A model generated the notes under the pieces. That model was not told the origin of the DNA. It made no database searches and saw only the letters and a program-made list of their open reading frames with translations. A stretch of DNA of 64,000 bases, from the NCBI GenBank assembly GCA_032622095.1, contig CP136067.1, positions 133,551,990-133,615,989 of the forward strand. Direction: 5' to 3'. This document shows, in pieces, positions 25,622-40,800 of this stretch; the first letter of the stretch is position 1, and every line of letters begins with the position of its first letter. A program made the position numbers and the translations under genes. The DNA comes from Siphonodentalium dalli (taxonomy: Eukaryota; Mollusca; Scaphopoda; Gadilida; Siphonodentaliidae).

Positions 25622-28600
25622 ACGGACGAACCAATAAGATAATACATTCCTTTTTTTCTTCAAACAGGTGTATAAAAACCAATAGCAAATGAAATGATAT
25701 GAACAGATACATTCGGTGATTGATCTTGGATGATTGGAATGGGATGAGACAACTTCAGAAATTGCTGACGACTAATAAACCGATTTGAACTTTTCCTCAG
25801 ACTTTGTTTTGGAAACAGAGAATAGCCATCAATACTAGGTGAAATTTCCTTGGAAGACATCAAGTGTTTTTGACATTTTCCATTCTTAACCTTTCAAATA
25901 TTTAACTATGTATCTCACCATATCGCAGTGTTCCTAGTGACTCATCGTAGTTAATGTCAGCTGGACTAATGGCAGCAATCTGTAAAGATAGGACACATGT
26001 AGTAGACCAAGAAGCCAATCCCTGTCAGTGGATGTTCAACCCTTACCTCCAATAATACAATAGCAGCAGTATGTAGAATTCAAATGAGATTTTAGATAAT
26101 ATATAATAAAGTGGCATGTCTCTATTCCTGGTAGTGTTGAAACAACTAGTGAATATCAAAGTCGACTAGTCGAGGCCCAAAAGTCGCGTTGCGTCGACTA
26201 GTCGGTACCCGATATCAAAACTTTCAAACATAACATGGTATGGAAAATTCATCGTACGTGGCGTACACTGATGACTGATGCAATGACGGTCTATTGCGTA
26301 TCGCATTTCCCTGCACAGACACCAATTTATTTGGGAAATAATACAGTAACATCTTGATATTTATCCAACACACTGAATGTAATTATATAATTAGACATGT
26401 GGTGGATAATGATTAGAAACACGATCATTTATACAGGTTCTAAATTTAATATCAGCGTTCGAGATTTCGTTTAATCACGTGATCACCAATAAACCGGTGC
26501 CGAGCAGTGTCACTATAAAATGTTAATGTTCCGACTAAATACGCCATATAGTATAGGCTACGTTATAGAATACGATAGCAAGTTATTAATGTCAGTATCA
26601 TTTATATACGGTAGCACCAATGACGTCACCTTAAGCGACCTTCACACAGCGTCACATCATAACCCGACGGTGCGAGATCAATTGAAATATACACAGCGTC
26701 TAGATAAAAGCGGTCTCCGACAAACGATAAAGCCGCGTCAATCATTGCATCATGACGCAGTGATGTCTTTGACCTCAAACGACGTGAGACATTGTGTTGT
26801 CAATTTGATTCTTTCAATTTCATAGTCAGGTCACCGTGTGTGTCTATACTAGTAACACTGTCAATTCCGGGTGCCACCAAACGTTATACTTACCGTAACT
26901 TACGCGCAGTTAACACCGTTTATGCCGGAATCGATCTTGAAAACGTTATATATGTAACTAATACACTATGTTCCGACTAGTCGACGGCAAAATTCAGAGT
27001 CGACGTTCTGACATTTCAGCGTCGACTACAGCTAGTCGATTAATCGTTTCAACCCTAATTCCTGGGTCTAAGATCAAAGCTCAATACTTTTTTGCTAAAA
27101 TTCTCTCTTTTCTTGAAAGTCCAAGTTTGCTCTTACGTAAACCAGCCAGTTAAATCGGCATAGCAACATATTGATTTAGGTCCAAGACCGCTCCCATCAA
27201 TCTTTTATGATGGACTTTACTCCCAGATATGATGGTGGGGTTTGTCATCAATTATAATTAACTGTATCCTACATATCATCATGGAATGATAAAATTATTG
27301 GAAAGAGTGATGTATTACAGTCACAATGATGTATTATAATAAAACCTTAACCCTTTACCCAACAAACCGGCCAAAAACGCCCAAATAAAGCTTCAACAGC
27401 CTAACATATCTTCGGTCTGTCTCGATAACACCATACAAATATGGATATCATTGGAACCGGTTCATTGACCACATTGTGATGGTTACAGTTATGCCCTGTG
27501 CCAATGCATTCTCTTATATATGCGAGTCGACCATAGGTCGCCTCACATATATAAGAGAATGCATTGGCCTAAAAAAAATATTTTTTTAACACTTTTTACC
27601 ATTTTTTCTTACATTCTTTAACAATTTTATAATTTTTTCTTACATTTTTTATAATATTTTTCTACATTCTTTGACAATTTTATCATTTTCAATATGTGTT
27701 AAGCCAATGCATTCTCTTATATATGCGAGGCGACCTATGGTCGACTCGCATATATAAGAGAATGCATTGGCACAGGGCCGTTCTGTTGGGTAAAGGGTTA
27801 ATGTTAAAATAGGCATAGAATATGTTTTTAAATTAGAATTAACTATGATTCAATCATGATTTGTTTATGTTTTCAAAAAGACTGTGAATGTAAATTATAT
27901 AAACTGACCATTTTAGTTTATGTCATGTGAACTATATAAACTGACCATTATAGTTTGTCATATGAATTATATAAACTGACCATTATAGTTTTACTGTTTC
28001 CTCCCAGAGCATTCTTCAATAACTTTGTGAGAACAGAGTCTCTGTAAGGCACTGTAACAGAAAAGTTTGTTCTAAAAAAGTGTAAACAACAATCCAATAG
28101 GATCAAGGATCCCTTTTTTTTAACAATAAAGAGCGATAAGTATTTTTCTGGACAAGATAAATATAAAGATCGTTTATGGAAAGTTGTAAACATCTGAATG
28201 ATCTGATAAACTTCTATTCCATATGTACGACCAGGGTTCGCGCTGCCACTTGCCAAATTTGCCAATGGCAAAAATAAATCACATTTGGCAAAAAATATTT
28301 TCATTTGGCAAAAGTTTTGGCAAGTCACTTTTTCAAGAAAGTTGAAAAAATATTGGTCAATCAATACCATTCATTTCAGGAAACTCTTACAACATAATTA
28401 TATTAGTGGTGTTTTATAAGGTTTAGGAAAAGTTAACACCTCTATTAAGATGCAGTTAATCTCAGTAGTTGGTTGGAGGGATTACCAGTATTTAGTGTGG
28501 TGATGGTGTTTACATACATGTAGCTAATCCTATTGTGATGGGCCCTTCTGATGAAGCAACCCTTCTATATATCATGTTATTGTTCGGTGATTGATTTATT

Positions 28601-31600
28601 GTTGTATGATGAACAACAGTGGAGATGCGACCATACTTCTTAACTAACTGCTTTCCTATCGATAGCAAAAGTCGTTCAAACCACGAGTGTCGAAATATCA
28701 GACTCAATGTTGCAGGTAATGATAGTATCAGGGATAGCATTTGACCAATTCTAAAAGAATTTGGCAAAAATAAATATCATTTGGCAAATTATTTGGCAAA
28801 AGTAAATTTCGGCCCAGCGCGGACACTGTGTACGACTGTTCGAGTGTATAACGCATGCATAGTAGTAATTTGTATACTTACCAACTGATATATTGGCATG
28901 ACAAAGGTAAGAAATTACAATGTCAATTTTGAGATCTGAGTCATTTTAAACGAATCAAATGAAAAAATTATGATAATTTCCAGACACCCGGCAAATTTTT
29001 GACAAAACATCCAATTCTCTGAACATTTGTTTCCTAAAACAACTGTTATTAAATAAACATGCAAATTAGCAACCAATGAAAAGCAAGTTAATAGTCATAA
29101 ATCTCACCTCTTGTGTTCTTTCCACCGGATCTGTCGGCCAGAGCCGAGATAACGTTTCCCAAACTGGACAGTGACTGATTGATAGCGGCTCCTTCTTTTA
29201 GTCGATCGCCTGTGGCTCCTGTGCTGTCTGCTCTCTCACTGGTAATTAACAATATTATAATTAATATATAAAGATTTTAATGTTTCCAGGTTGACTCTCA
29301 CTGGTAATTAACAATATTATAATTAATATCTAACTATTTTAATGTTTCCAGGTTGACTCTCACTGGTAATTAACAATATTATAATTAATATTTAAATATT
29401 TTAATGTTTCCAGGTTGACTCTCACTGGTAATTAACAATATTATAATTAATATATAAAGATTTTAATGTTTCCAGGTCGACTCTCACTGGTAATTAACAA
29501 TATTATAATTAATATTTAACTATTTTAATGTTTCAAGGTCGACTCTCACTGGTAATTAACAATATTATAATTAATATTTAACTATTTTAATGTTTCCATG
29601 TCGACTCTAACTGGTAATTAATAATATTCCATAATTAATATATAACTATTTTAATGTTTCCAGGTTGACACCATAGGGATCTGAGAACATTTTCATGATA
29701 ATTACCATGTTGTTTGCATCATTCATAGAGTAAATGAGTGTATTTTGCACTCATCCATGGCTCAAATTTCATTTATTTGTTGCATATATTCTGTTGAGTA
29801 TAAAAGGATATGGCCAGATTTAGTGTACAATACTCCTTTAATTAATCGCAAAGTAATTGGATGTAACCAAAAAGTATTTGATTATTTTCAGAAAAGTATT
29901 GTATTTGTAATCAAACACATCAACTGGTAAAACTATTTGCATTTTATTTGTAATCATAAAATTGTATTTGTATTTTAATCAAATACGTTAGACATGTAAT
30001 TGTTGTTGCACCTAGTAATTAATATGAGAACAAACTTGATCTATTTCTCAATGTTCTTATAAGAGGTTATGTTTTTATAAAACTAGAGGTGTGACTGTCC
30101 CAATGGGACTAAGGATACCCCCCGTGTTTTTAAAATAATAAGATGTTTCACATGTCAGTAAACATTTAGTTAAAATAATAAAATAACAGTTCCCATTGCA
30201 GGTGCACAACCCTAACCATAATCTTAAACCTATTGACCGAAAAGTTTAGGAATAAAAGTTCTAAGTCGAAAAAGGGGAATAACTCCAAAAAAAAAAGTCG
30301 GACAGACATCATAATCGCAGGTGCACAGGTTCCCATGGTACTAAATATCAGTGCCAAGATTAAAAAACATTGAACTAAAAATGTAGGAATAAAAGCTCGG
30401 ACAAAATTATGCATGTTGCAAAAAATATTTCTAAGTCGAAAAAGGGGAGATAACTCCACCAAAAAAAGTCCGACAGATGTCATTGTCATAATCGCAGGTG
30501 CACAGGTTCCCATGGTGGTTTATGTCTGTGCCAAGTTTCACGGAAATTGATAAAAAAAACGACTGAGAAAAACTCCGGACAAATTTGTGTCCACGGACGG
30601 ACAGACAAGCTGATTCCCGTATACCCCCCCCCCCCACCCTAACTTCGTTGCGGGGGTATAATAATATATTTTTTGCACATTCACTTTAAATTTTATATAA
30701 GCCATCTCTGTAGCAACTGAAATTTCACAAGATGTAAGAACTCACCTCCCAGCCAAGTCGACTAAATTAACAATGGACGATTTATTAGTTTCTTAGAACT
30801 CACCTCCCAGCCAAGTCGACTAAATTAACAATGGACGATTTCTTAGTTTCTTAGAACTCACCTCCCAGCCAAGTCGACTAAATTAACAATGGACGATTTC
30901 TTAGTTTCTTAGAACTCACCTCCCAGCCAAGTCGACTAAATTAACAATGGACAATTTATTAGTTTCTTAGAACTCACCTCCCAGCCAAGTCGACTAAATT
31001 AACAATGGACGATTTATTAGTTTCTTAGAACTCACCTCCCAGCCAAGTCGACTAAATTAACAATGGACGATTTATTAGTTTCTTAGAACTCACCTCCCAG
31101 CCAAGTCGACTAAATTAACAATGGACGATTTATTAGTTTCTTAGAACTCACCTCCCAGCCAAGTCGACTAAATTAACAATGGACGATTTCTTAGTTTCTT
31201 AGAACTCACCTCCCAGCCAAGTCGACTAAATTAAAAATGGACGATTTATTAGTTTCTTAGAACTCACCTCCCAGCCAAGTCGACTAAATTAACAATGGAC
31301 GATTTATTAGTTTCTTAGAACTCACCTCCCAGCCAAGTCGACTAAATTAACAATGGACGATTTATTAGTTTCTTAGAACTCACCTCCCAGCCAAGTCGAC
31401 TAAATTAACAATGGACGATTTATTAGTTTCTTAGAACTCACCTCCCAGCCAAGTCGACTAAATTAACAATGGACAATTTATTAGTTTCTTAGAACTCACC
31501 TCCCAGCCAAGTCGACTAAATTAACAATGGACAATTTATTAGTTTCTTAGAACTCACCTCCCAGCCAAGTCGACTAAATTAACAATGGACGATTTCTTAG

Positions 31601-34600
31601 TTTCTTAGAACTCACCTCCCAGCCAAGTCGACTAAATTAACAATGGACGATTTATTAGTTTCTTAGAACTCACCTCCCAGCCAAGTCGACTAAATTAACA
31701 ATGGACGATTTATTAGTTTCTTAGAACTCACCTCCCAGCCAAGTCGACTAAATTAACAATGGACGATTTATTAGTTTCTTAGAACTCACCTCCCAGCCAA
31801 GTCGACTAAATTAACAATGGACGATTTATTAGTTTCTTAGAACTCACCTCCCAGCCAAGTCGACTAAATTAACAATGGACGATTTATTAGTTTCTTAGAA
31901 CTCACCTCCCAGCCAAGTCGACTAAATTAACAATGGACGATTTCTTAGTTTCCTCTCCAGCTGAGTTCTTAAAGACTTGAGCAAATTCTATACCAACGAT
32001 GGTGTGCGCTCGGCTGAAAAGAAATTAATGTCAAGATGAGAGATTTCTATAATAACAATGAAATGAGAAAAAAGATTATAGTACCAAATGTTAAATTATA
32101 GTACGAAAAGTTAAATGTGAACTTCGAAGGATTATAGTTCCAATAGGTAAATGAACAAGGTGGTTTATGTGCATACAGTAATGCCCTAAATAATCGACTC
32201 CTTAACCACAGCAGAATTATGGGTATCTTTTCAGGATTTAGACAGAAATATGGCTTGTTGCCATTCATCGGAAAGCTCTCACTGACTAAATCCTGAAAAG
32301 TTACCCATAATTCTGCTGTGGTTAAGGAGTCGATTATTTAGGGCATTATTGTATCTAAATTACTCTATACACCTGTCAGTAATCCCATCCCTGAGGATAT
32401 ATAAGCCCAGTGTATGTGTTTGCTCCCAATGAGGTGGTCCTCGAAGATAAACCAACCCTATCTTTAGAATTGATGTCAGGTTAACTGAGTGAGGATGACA
32501 AGAATTCATGCATAAAAATAGCATTACTCCAACTAATTTCTACTGCAAACTCATTAATACACTATGGTTTCTACGCTTACTGACAGGTGTATACAGTAAT
32601 TTAAATACAATAATACCACTTTATCCACCGCTCACTACCTCTATTGCCTATATAAAGCGTGCCTAATAAACGTCACGTTTATTACATCAATGTAGCTTTA
32701 TTAGGTCAACTACTTTCATGACGTAATTGTATATGCAAATTGCGCAGCTAATAAGGGACGTCAACCGACCTAAATGACGTCATTGGGATTTTGGGACGAT
32801 TTTATCGTCCATAATTCACCATAATTGATACAAAATTCATAAACGGATATGTGTTTTCGCTCTAAAACATCTATAAACCATTGATACAAGGCCAACTTAG
32901 AAAACTATAAAAAAAAAAAAAACCAACAAACTATTTTGCTCTAAGCTGCACTCCGGTTTTTGCACTTCATGTATGCTAATTAGTTCGCATGACCTAATAA
33001 ATGTAAGGGTGTCATCAAAGTAACGAACGTAAAACTGAGGAAAATGACAGATTTACTTCACAAAAGGCAAGTTTTGTGTGATGGATAAATAAAATATGTA
33101 GCTAATGTTAATTGTCGCTTAAACTGTTTATGTCCGCTCGGGGGATTTAACATCTATTGGACTCGGTAGAGCCTCGCCCAATAGATGCTCAAATCCCGCT
33201 CATGGACATAAACAGTTTAAGCGACGACACTAGCAACATATTCTATATTTATTATTCCTTTATTTATAGACAAATAGAACACACAATCTTCAGGTATGTC
33301 TATGTTTTATGAATTCACAGAAAAAATTATTTGTAGTATTGATATTGGGTTTTTACAAAAATTATGTTATTGTTGTAATTGTATACACTATCTTTAAGTC
33401 ATACATTCATTCATCTATGAATGAGTATGATCTGTCTGTCTGTCTATCTGTTCGCGTTTTTTCTCCCAGACCCCTGGACCAATTACAACCAAAATTTGGT
33501 GTGGCGTTTCGGAGTACCCTGGCCGATATTTTAACGGTGTTAGTTGTTCAATATTTTTATTTTTTTTAAATAATTTAATTTAAAATTGTTTTTAAATCAA
33601 AATGTTTAAAAGATCATGTGCGCTAAGGGGCCACTGAATAAAAGCTCCTAAACGGAGCCTGTTTCAGCTAGTTCAATGAGTTCATGTTATTGTATAAGAA
33701 GGGAGTATGTGTATAAACCACCTTTAAATTAGCACCACGGTAACTGCTTCGATCTGTATGCCTAGCATGCTTCTCATTTCGAACCGGATAAAATATTTAT
33801 CCCCCGTTCTGAGAGGCAACATGAGTGGTGCGTATCAATTAAAACAAATCAATTATGGGCACTTTCTAAAGTATGTAACACTCCTCCTGCTTCCTATTTG
33901 ACATTCAAGAACTGCTACCGGACGGGACACAATGGAAGCCGATAATCCCGCACACTTGTGGAAATAATTGGAAGAATTATAGGGGTGGGTTATCAATAGC
34001 TGTTATAGTGCTGTATACAGATGCCCGTCAGTTTCCGTCAACTCGAAGATGCTTATTAAATGCTCCCATGGTGCTAGCCTATTTATTTGTAAGGATCTGT
34101 TGGCCAAAATGAAATTCTAGTAAAAGGCTGCTGGGCAGGGTTGGCACTGGACCCAAATTTTCTCTTGCCAAAATTTTTGTCAGATGAAATTATTTTTTGC
34201 CAAATTTCAATTTTTTTTGCCAAATTTAATTGTGGGTATAATTGAAGGAAATTCTCATTTTTTACCTTTGTTATAAACAGTAAAAACTAACCACATACAA
34301 AGGAAAAATGAGCTAGTAAAGTAAGTTAGTATTATTAATAAATATTACATTGAGAGCATGTTATTTATTCCACACCCATTGGCGTGAGTCACATGTATTC
34401 AACGGAATCCCAGCCATTGAATACAAATTAGTGTATACCTCTAGTGGAATACAAGCCGGAACTATTCTTGTTGACATTGTCGCCAAGAAAGATGACGTAC
34501 ATTACGTCGACCATCTGCTTCCGGTGATCCCCCCATAATTACTGGTTATTTGTCAGACTTAAATCACAATAAACATAGCTATAGTAACAATGAAGGTGAC

Positions 34601-34817
34601 TTTCATGGATTGAACTTATCTGACTGAACGGTGTAGAATAAATACAGAACAAAACTTGCATCATAATCTCGAATCTTTTATCGAACTCGTTGCGGACAGC
34701 GCAAAGGGATGCCATCCGTAACTCATTCGATAAAAGGGTCTCGATTAAGATGCGCATTGTGTTCTGTCTATAAATTACTTATACCAGCCTCAATGAAAAA
34801 TTTACAGAACATCACTT

Positions 34818-34861
<44 letters not shown>

Positions 34862-37800
34862 ACTCATATTTTAACCATGGTCAATCAACTGTTTCATGAA
34901 AGTTTGATTAGTAGGATGGAAAGAAGTTGTATTACAGTTTTGCAAAAACTAAAGAACACTACATTTATGACTAGATAGTTCACATCCCATAATTAAAAAC
35001 CCACTTGCCCAAATATTTGCCAAATTAATTTCAAATTTGGTGTGGTGACTTGGGGTACCCCAGCGAATATTATAATGGTATTCATTAAAATCAAAATGTT
35101 TAAAAGATCATGTGCACTAAGGGACCCCTACACCGGTGAATAAAGGTCCCCCGACCGAATCCCCCCCAGAATAAGGTGGCTTTCTTTACCAGTGAAAAAT
35201 TGGATTGTGGGAACAACTGTCTGTTGTTAACACACCTAGTTTTATTTTATTCGACACCAGAATATAATCAGTTTATTCTAAGTATATGAAGTTATCACCC
35301 AGAAACTAATGTAATCAGCAAATTCTATGTCGACAAGGTTCTAACTTTGGTAAAAATAGGTGGACCAAACCCAAATTTGAACTTAAATGACAGGAGCTTC
35401 CTGAAATTATGCGAAAACCCTGTGCCAATGCATTTTCTTATATATGCGAGGCTCCCTGTCCTTGCATATATAAGAGAATGTATTGGAGTAACAATATTTA
35501 TCTCTACCGTGTAAGCCAGTGCATTCTCTTATATATGCAAGGCTCCCTATGAGAGACTTGCATATTTTAGATAATGCACTTGATCTTTAATGCTGCACCA
35601 GCGCAGCTCCCATCATGAAAGGGTTAAGCAGAGCCGTGGAGTCCCTGTCATATGATACACCAAGACGTATTTCAGGTCCCGTACCATTTATTAAATGCGA
35701 GGCCCTTACCCTTATTTTGGGAATGGGTCCAGGTCCATTCGAATTGTGAAAAATGTGTCTTTACAGACCAAAATTGGGAATTTTCCATGTTTTAGAAAAA
35801 TTAAATTAATCACTCAGCCTCAGGTAAGTTGAAAATTCACAGATAACAACGGAATGATTCAAGCCATCCACCAAACGTCGACGGAAAAACGGTAACGAAA
35901 CACCCAAGGATGGATAGGTATCTAGTTGTCATTCAATAAATAAAATAAAATAATTAATACCAAATCAATGTGTCCGTGTTATCATTCCCATATTGAGCTA
36001 CCAGTACAGTACTACTCTCGGGCTCCAAATAAACGTGCAGAACCAAATAATAGTGCAGGGGGGAATTTCCAGCAAATGTTTATAAAATTAACAGTGATGA
36101 CGTGAAATGTTTATATTTTATACATAACTCGGCAAGCTTTTTCTTCTCCGCAAGATTATATTTTTGTTTTTTGGACAAAAAGTGTCCGCCATGTTTAAAT
36201 TCTTGCAGGGAAACAACAACAATTTTTACAGAAATTCCCTAAAGACAGTGCGTAATGAGGCCCCGATGTTTTATTCTACGTCCATTTTTAATAATATAGA
36301 CTAAGCTTCCCAACTATAAAGTAACATTTTATTACACTTTCAATGATCCAAATATTTTATAAACCTCTAATAAAATTGTTGGATTATGGCAGTATTGAGT
36401 GTTTGATTGATATCATTAAAACGAAAATATGTGGTGCCTAAATGGAGCCCTACACTGCCGCAGTAAAAAATGTGTATTCTGGTAAGCATGTGGTGCGTCC
36501 CCCCTAATAATGAGATAATCCTGATGAAAACGTGCGCAAACGTCATGGATACACGGCTTAATCGGAAACCGATGGGCCCTCTTTTAAAGGCATGCGGGGA
36601 GGGGAAATGTGTATAAAGAGATAATCCTAACAATCACGTGCGCGAAAGTAATGGATAGTCGGCTTTCTAGTCGGATGCGGCCACTTTTAAATGAATGCGG
36701 GGAGGTAAACACCAGTCTGGCTCGCCCTGCTATTTTCATTTTTGGGAATTCCTCTCAAGCGATTGACGTATTTACTATAATAACTGTCAAACTTTGATAA
36801 TTATTTAATAAACCCGATGGTATTATATACCTGCCTGCAATTGGGAATTTGGTGGTTGAAAATTGGGAATAAAGGTGCCTTTTTCCTATTGGAAATGGGG
36901 CCGTTTACCGGACCCTGAGGACACCTAAAAAAATCCCTGTATCATAACACAGTATCTTAGTTTGTGGACTATAACTTAGTTTAATTTTGCTGGGACATGA
37001 TGCATAACATTAATGAAAATTTCTATATGTACATTAAAGACATATTATGGACTTGTTTGGGTGTGTGAAAATTATAAGTTAGTACTTAGGTGCTATGTCA
37101 ACCTGGGGAATGCAGCATTCTACTAACATCACTGAAAATTTAAGAAATCAACAATACAACTCCGTAGAAAACATCATCTGAACTATGCCCAATTGTACAT
37201 ATTTACATCTCGATTCAGGACGCAACTATCAGCGATAATCTAACACAAATGATTTTGCCATCGAGAGTCATTGCATTTAATTAATATATAAGAATGACAG
37301 TGTGTATCGTCAATTTGGATTAATATTCATATCAAATAACTACTTTGAGAAAGATTATTCTTAATTTATATTTAAAGACATATTATGTACTTGTTAAATT
37401 GTTCAGATGCGTGAAACTGATCAGTTATTATCCAGGCGCTATGCCAACTGGAGGACTAACATCACCGAAAATTTGAAGCAAATCGACCATACGACTGTCT
37501 GAACTACGCTCAAATGTAAATATTTACTACTCGAATCGGGACGCTTCTATCGGCGATAAACTAACGAAAACGATTTTGCCATCGAGAGTCACTGCATTTA
37601 ATTAATATATAAGAATGACGGTGTGTGTTGTCAATTTGGATATAATATTTGTAGAAATTACTACTTTGAACAAAATTATTCTACATTTATATTTGATCAC
37701 CCTACCGGAGTGTTTCACATCACTTTAATCACCCTACCGGAGTGCTTCATATCACTTTAATCACCCTACCGGAGTGCTTCATATCACTTTAATCACCCTA

Positions 37801-40800
37801 CCGGAGTGCTTCATATCACTTTAATAACCCTACCGGAGTGCTTCATATCACTTTAATATGTAGAGAAAAACAAACAGTAGTTTTGTATGCTATATATTGC
37901 GTGTACTTATAATATCGGTTTGGACATGATTCGTGCCTTTAATGTAAATTTCTCACATGAAATGCGTCATGGTCTATTTATAAAATTCAACAGCCAATAT
38001 CAATTTAATCCACATGGAATTCAGTTCAAACACTTTTCTCTGTTCAATCACTTCCATGTCTACAAAATTGCATTAACAAAGTGCAGAACTGTGTTTAAAT
38101 AGGATTCTAATCAACTGATTCCACAGCCCCATGAAAGATTAAGCATGTACGCTAACAAACCCGAACAAAGATCTCGATGAATGGGATCCTTGTATATACC
38201 ATTGTTATTATGACAACGCATGCAGTTGATCCCACAGTGCTACTAGTATGTACTTAAATGGTGCACTTACTGGGATGGTGTCCATTTAATTGCCACCGCG
38301 ATCTATTTCTTCAATCAATAACCACCTCAAAGGGATTATAAATTTGACTGTTCAGGCAATATCAAGGTCTCACAGGTGTTGATTTAAATGCACATGACAT
38401 GGTTTTTAAAGACATTTATTACACTCCTATGAGCGATTTACATTGAAAATGCCGTTAATTAAAAATGGTAATGTCACTATAGTGAATTATGTCATTTCTC
38501 GTTACGTCATTGACGTTACGTCACTTACTGATCTTGACTGAAATATTCGGTGGTTAATCTTTCTCCACATCGCGACTTTCATGCATTAATTGTGTGTGTT
38601 TTAATCATATTTGGCAAACAAAATTGATGCAGAAGTGTAATAAATAGAGTAATCAATTAGTTCCGAGAATTACGTTAAATAATTCACTCGAGGTGAGAGA
38701 CGTTTAGGTAAGAAACTCGTTCGCTAATGCGCACTCCTTTCTTAACGGCGTCTCTCGCCTCTCGTGAATTATTTAGCGTAATTCTCGGAACCAATTGATT
38801 ACTCTCTATGTAATAATATTAATTGTTTTTATATGGTGCTTATCACAGGAGTATTTTAGATCATGTCACAAACCTCTACTCTGGCTAACGTCTGTAGATA
38901 TCATATTCCATCAGTACAAAACCAGGGATTTTGTTTATGTTTTGACAGGGAATCAAATCTTATAAAGTTGAAAAAATAATGTGGGGAATATATTTCTTAG
39001 TTATTACCTGTTAACTTAATAATGTACTGTAGGAGAATGTCCCAACACGAAATTGCACGATTTAAGTGGCTTACAATTATGGAATTTCTCCTGGGTAATT
39101 AATTCAAAGTTTATTGCGATATCAGCTCACAAAAGTCAAAGAAAAGCAGGAAATCTCCAGCTGGGACCACCCCAAATGTGAAGTAGATTATTGAGGAACA
39201 AGTATTAACAAAGAAATATATTCCCTGCATTGTTTGTTCAATATTATAAAGTTCCCTGTCATAATGGCCGGTCAGAACATCAAAACGTTCCCAGGTTTTC
39301 TACTGGTGGAATTTGATCTCTACAGGCTTAGCCAGAGCAGGGACCAGCCTAGACCTGATTTTCAAGGCGAAGTAACTTCTCCCTGTCACAAAAATAAGGC
39401 TAAGTGTGCGTTCAATAGGGCGAAGTGGCCTTTACAAAATTTAAATCGACCAGTCACCAAAATTGATTGTCATATGGCTGCCAGAGGAGAGGTCCATGGC
39501 ATGATCTAATAAGTCTCCAAGTACTCCTTGAACATTACATTGTGCTTTATCATATTCAAGCCTTGAAATAGGGTGTCTGTCATTTGCAGAATGAGGTCCC
39601 CAGAGGGTGAATTTAGTGATGCTACCCCGCATAGCGGGCTAGCATCACCAAATTCACCCTCTGGGGACCTCATTCTGCTGAGGTGTAAGCAGAATGAGGT
39701 CCCCAGAGGGTGAATTTGGTGATGATAGCATGCTATGTGGGGTAGCATCACTAAATTCACCCTCTGGGGACCTCATTCTGCAAATGACAGACACCCTATT
39801 TCAAGGCTTTATCATATTCTGTGTTTCAAACTGATAGTTCAGTAATCAGACAATATAAAACTTAGAAAAATGTATGATTCAACTACATTTATAAAACACT
39901 AGCCACATCACCATGACAACGGCTTATCAGGTCGTCCTAGAATCAGTTTCTTTCTGGTCAAGTTCTACTATGAACACTGATGCGCTGTGTATTTAATTCT
40001 TAAAGAGGAACTGCACACTATATCCGGCCATTTATGGGACCATCTCCTATTATAATCGACAGAATATATGCAAGAAATGAATGAATGGATGAGTGCAGAA
40101 TACACTCATGTGCTCTAAGAATGATGTAAACAACATGGTAATTATAATGAAAATGAGGTAATGACTCGAGCCATAAACTCATTTTCATTATAATTACCAT
40201 GTTGTTTTATATCATTCATAAAGTAAATTATTGTATTTTGCACTCATTCAGGTTCAAATTAATTTATTTGATGCATATATTCTGTTGTGTATAATAGGAG
40301 ATGGTCCCATAAATGGCCAGATTTAGTGTACATTACCCCTTTAAGTGAACCTGGATCTAGTTACAGAGGTTATCCTAGGTATCACCAGGAGATGAATATC
40401 GCACCCCATCCCAATGTAAAATAAACCGATTTTTCCCAAGTTTAGCCTAAAAATGACCAATCACATTCTTCCAGTTTCATCTAGACAACTGTCGGTCCAT
40501 TAAAGAGTCATTACCCCAATTAACTGACAAAAGTATGTCCACAAAGAGCTACCAAACGAAAATCAAACATCCCATAATGGAATTTTGTGCAATCTCTTTA
40601 CTTATTTATATATATGGTAGATCTCTTAACTAAACAAGTATCTACCCAGCCATCTACCCCAATCAATACATGTTATTACCTCAGGTTTGTAATCACATGT
40701 AATTATTCCCATTACCATATGATGTAATTATCCCAATTACCATATGTGTCTAACTCGGTCTCCAATTTCCCACTATACCTTCCAGTACATACATATAATT

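Noticed and set aside
25423-25712. Two poly-glycine open frames on the minus strand
   Set aside because: Produced by the poly-C run in all frames.
28052-28370. N-terminal extension of the exon 9 frame
   Set aside because: Upstream codons are intron read-through. A consensus acceptor lies at 28052 and the phase matches exon 8.
30737-31953. Regular direct repeats that could be mistaken for a CRISPR array
   Set aside because: There are no spacers; units are contiguous 58-bp copies of an exon edge in a eukaryotic intron.
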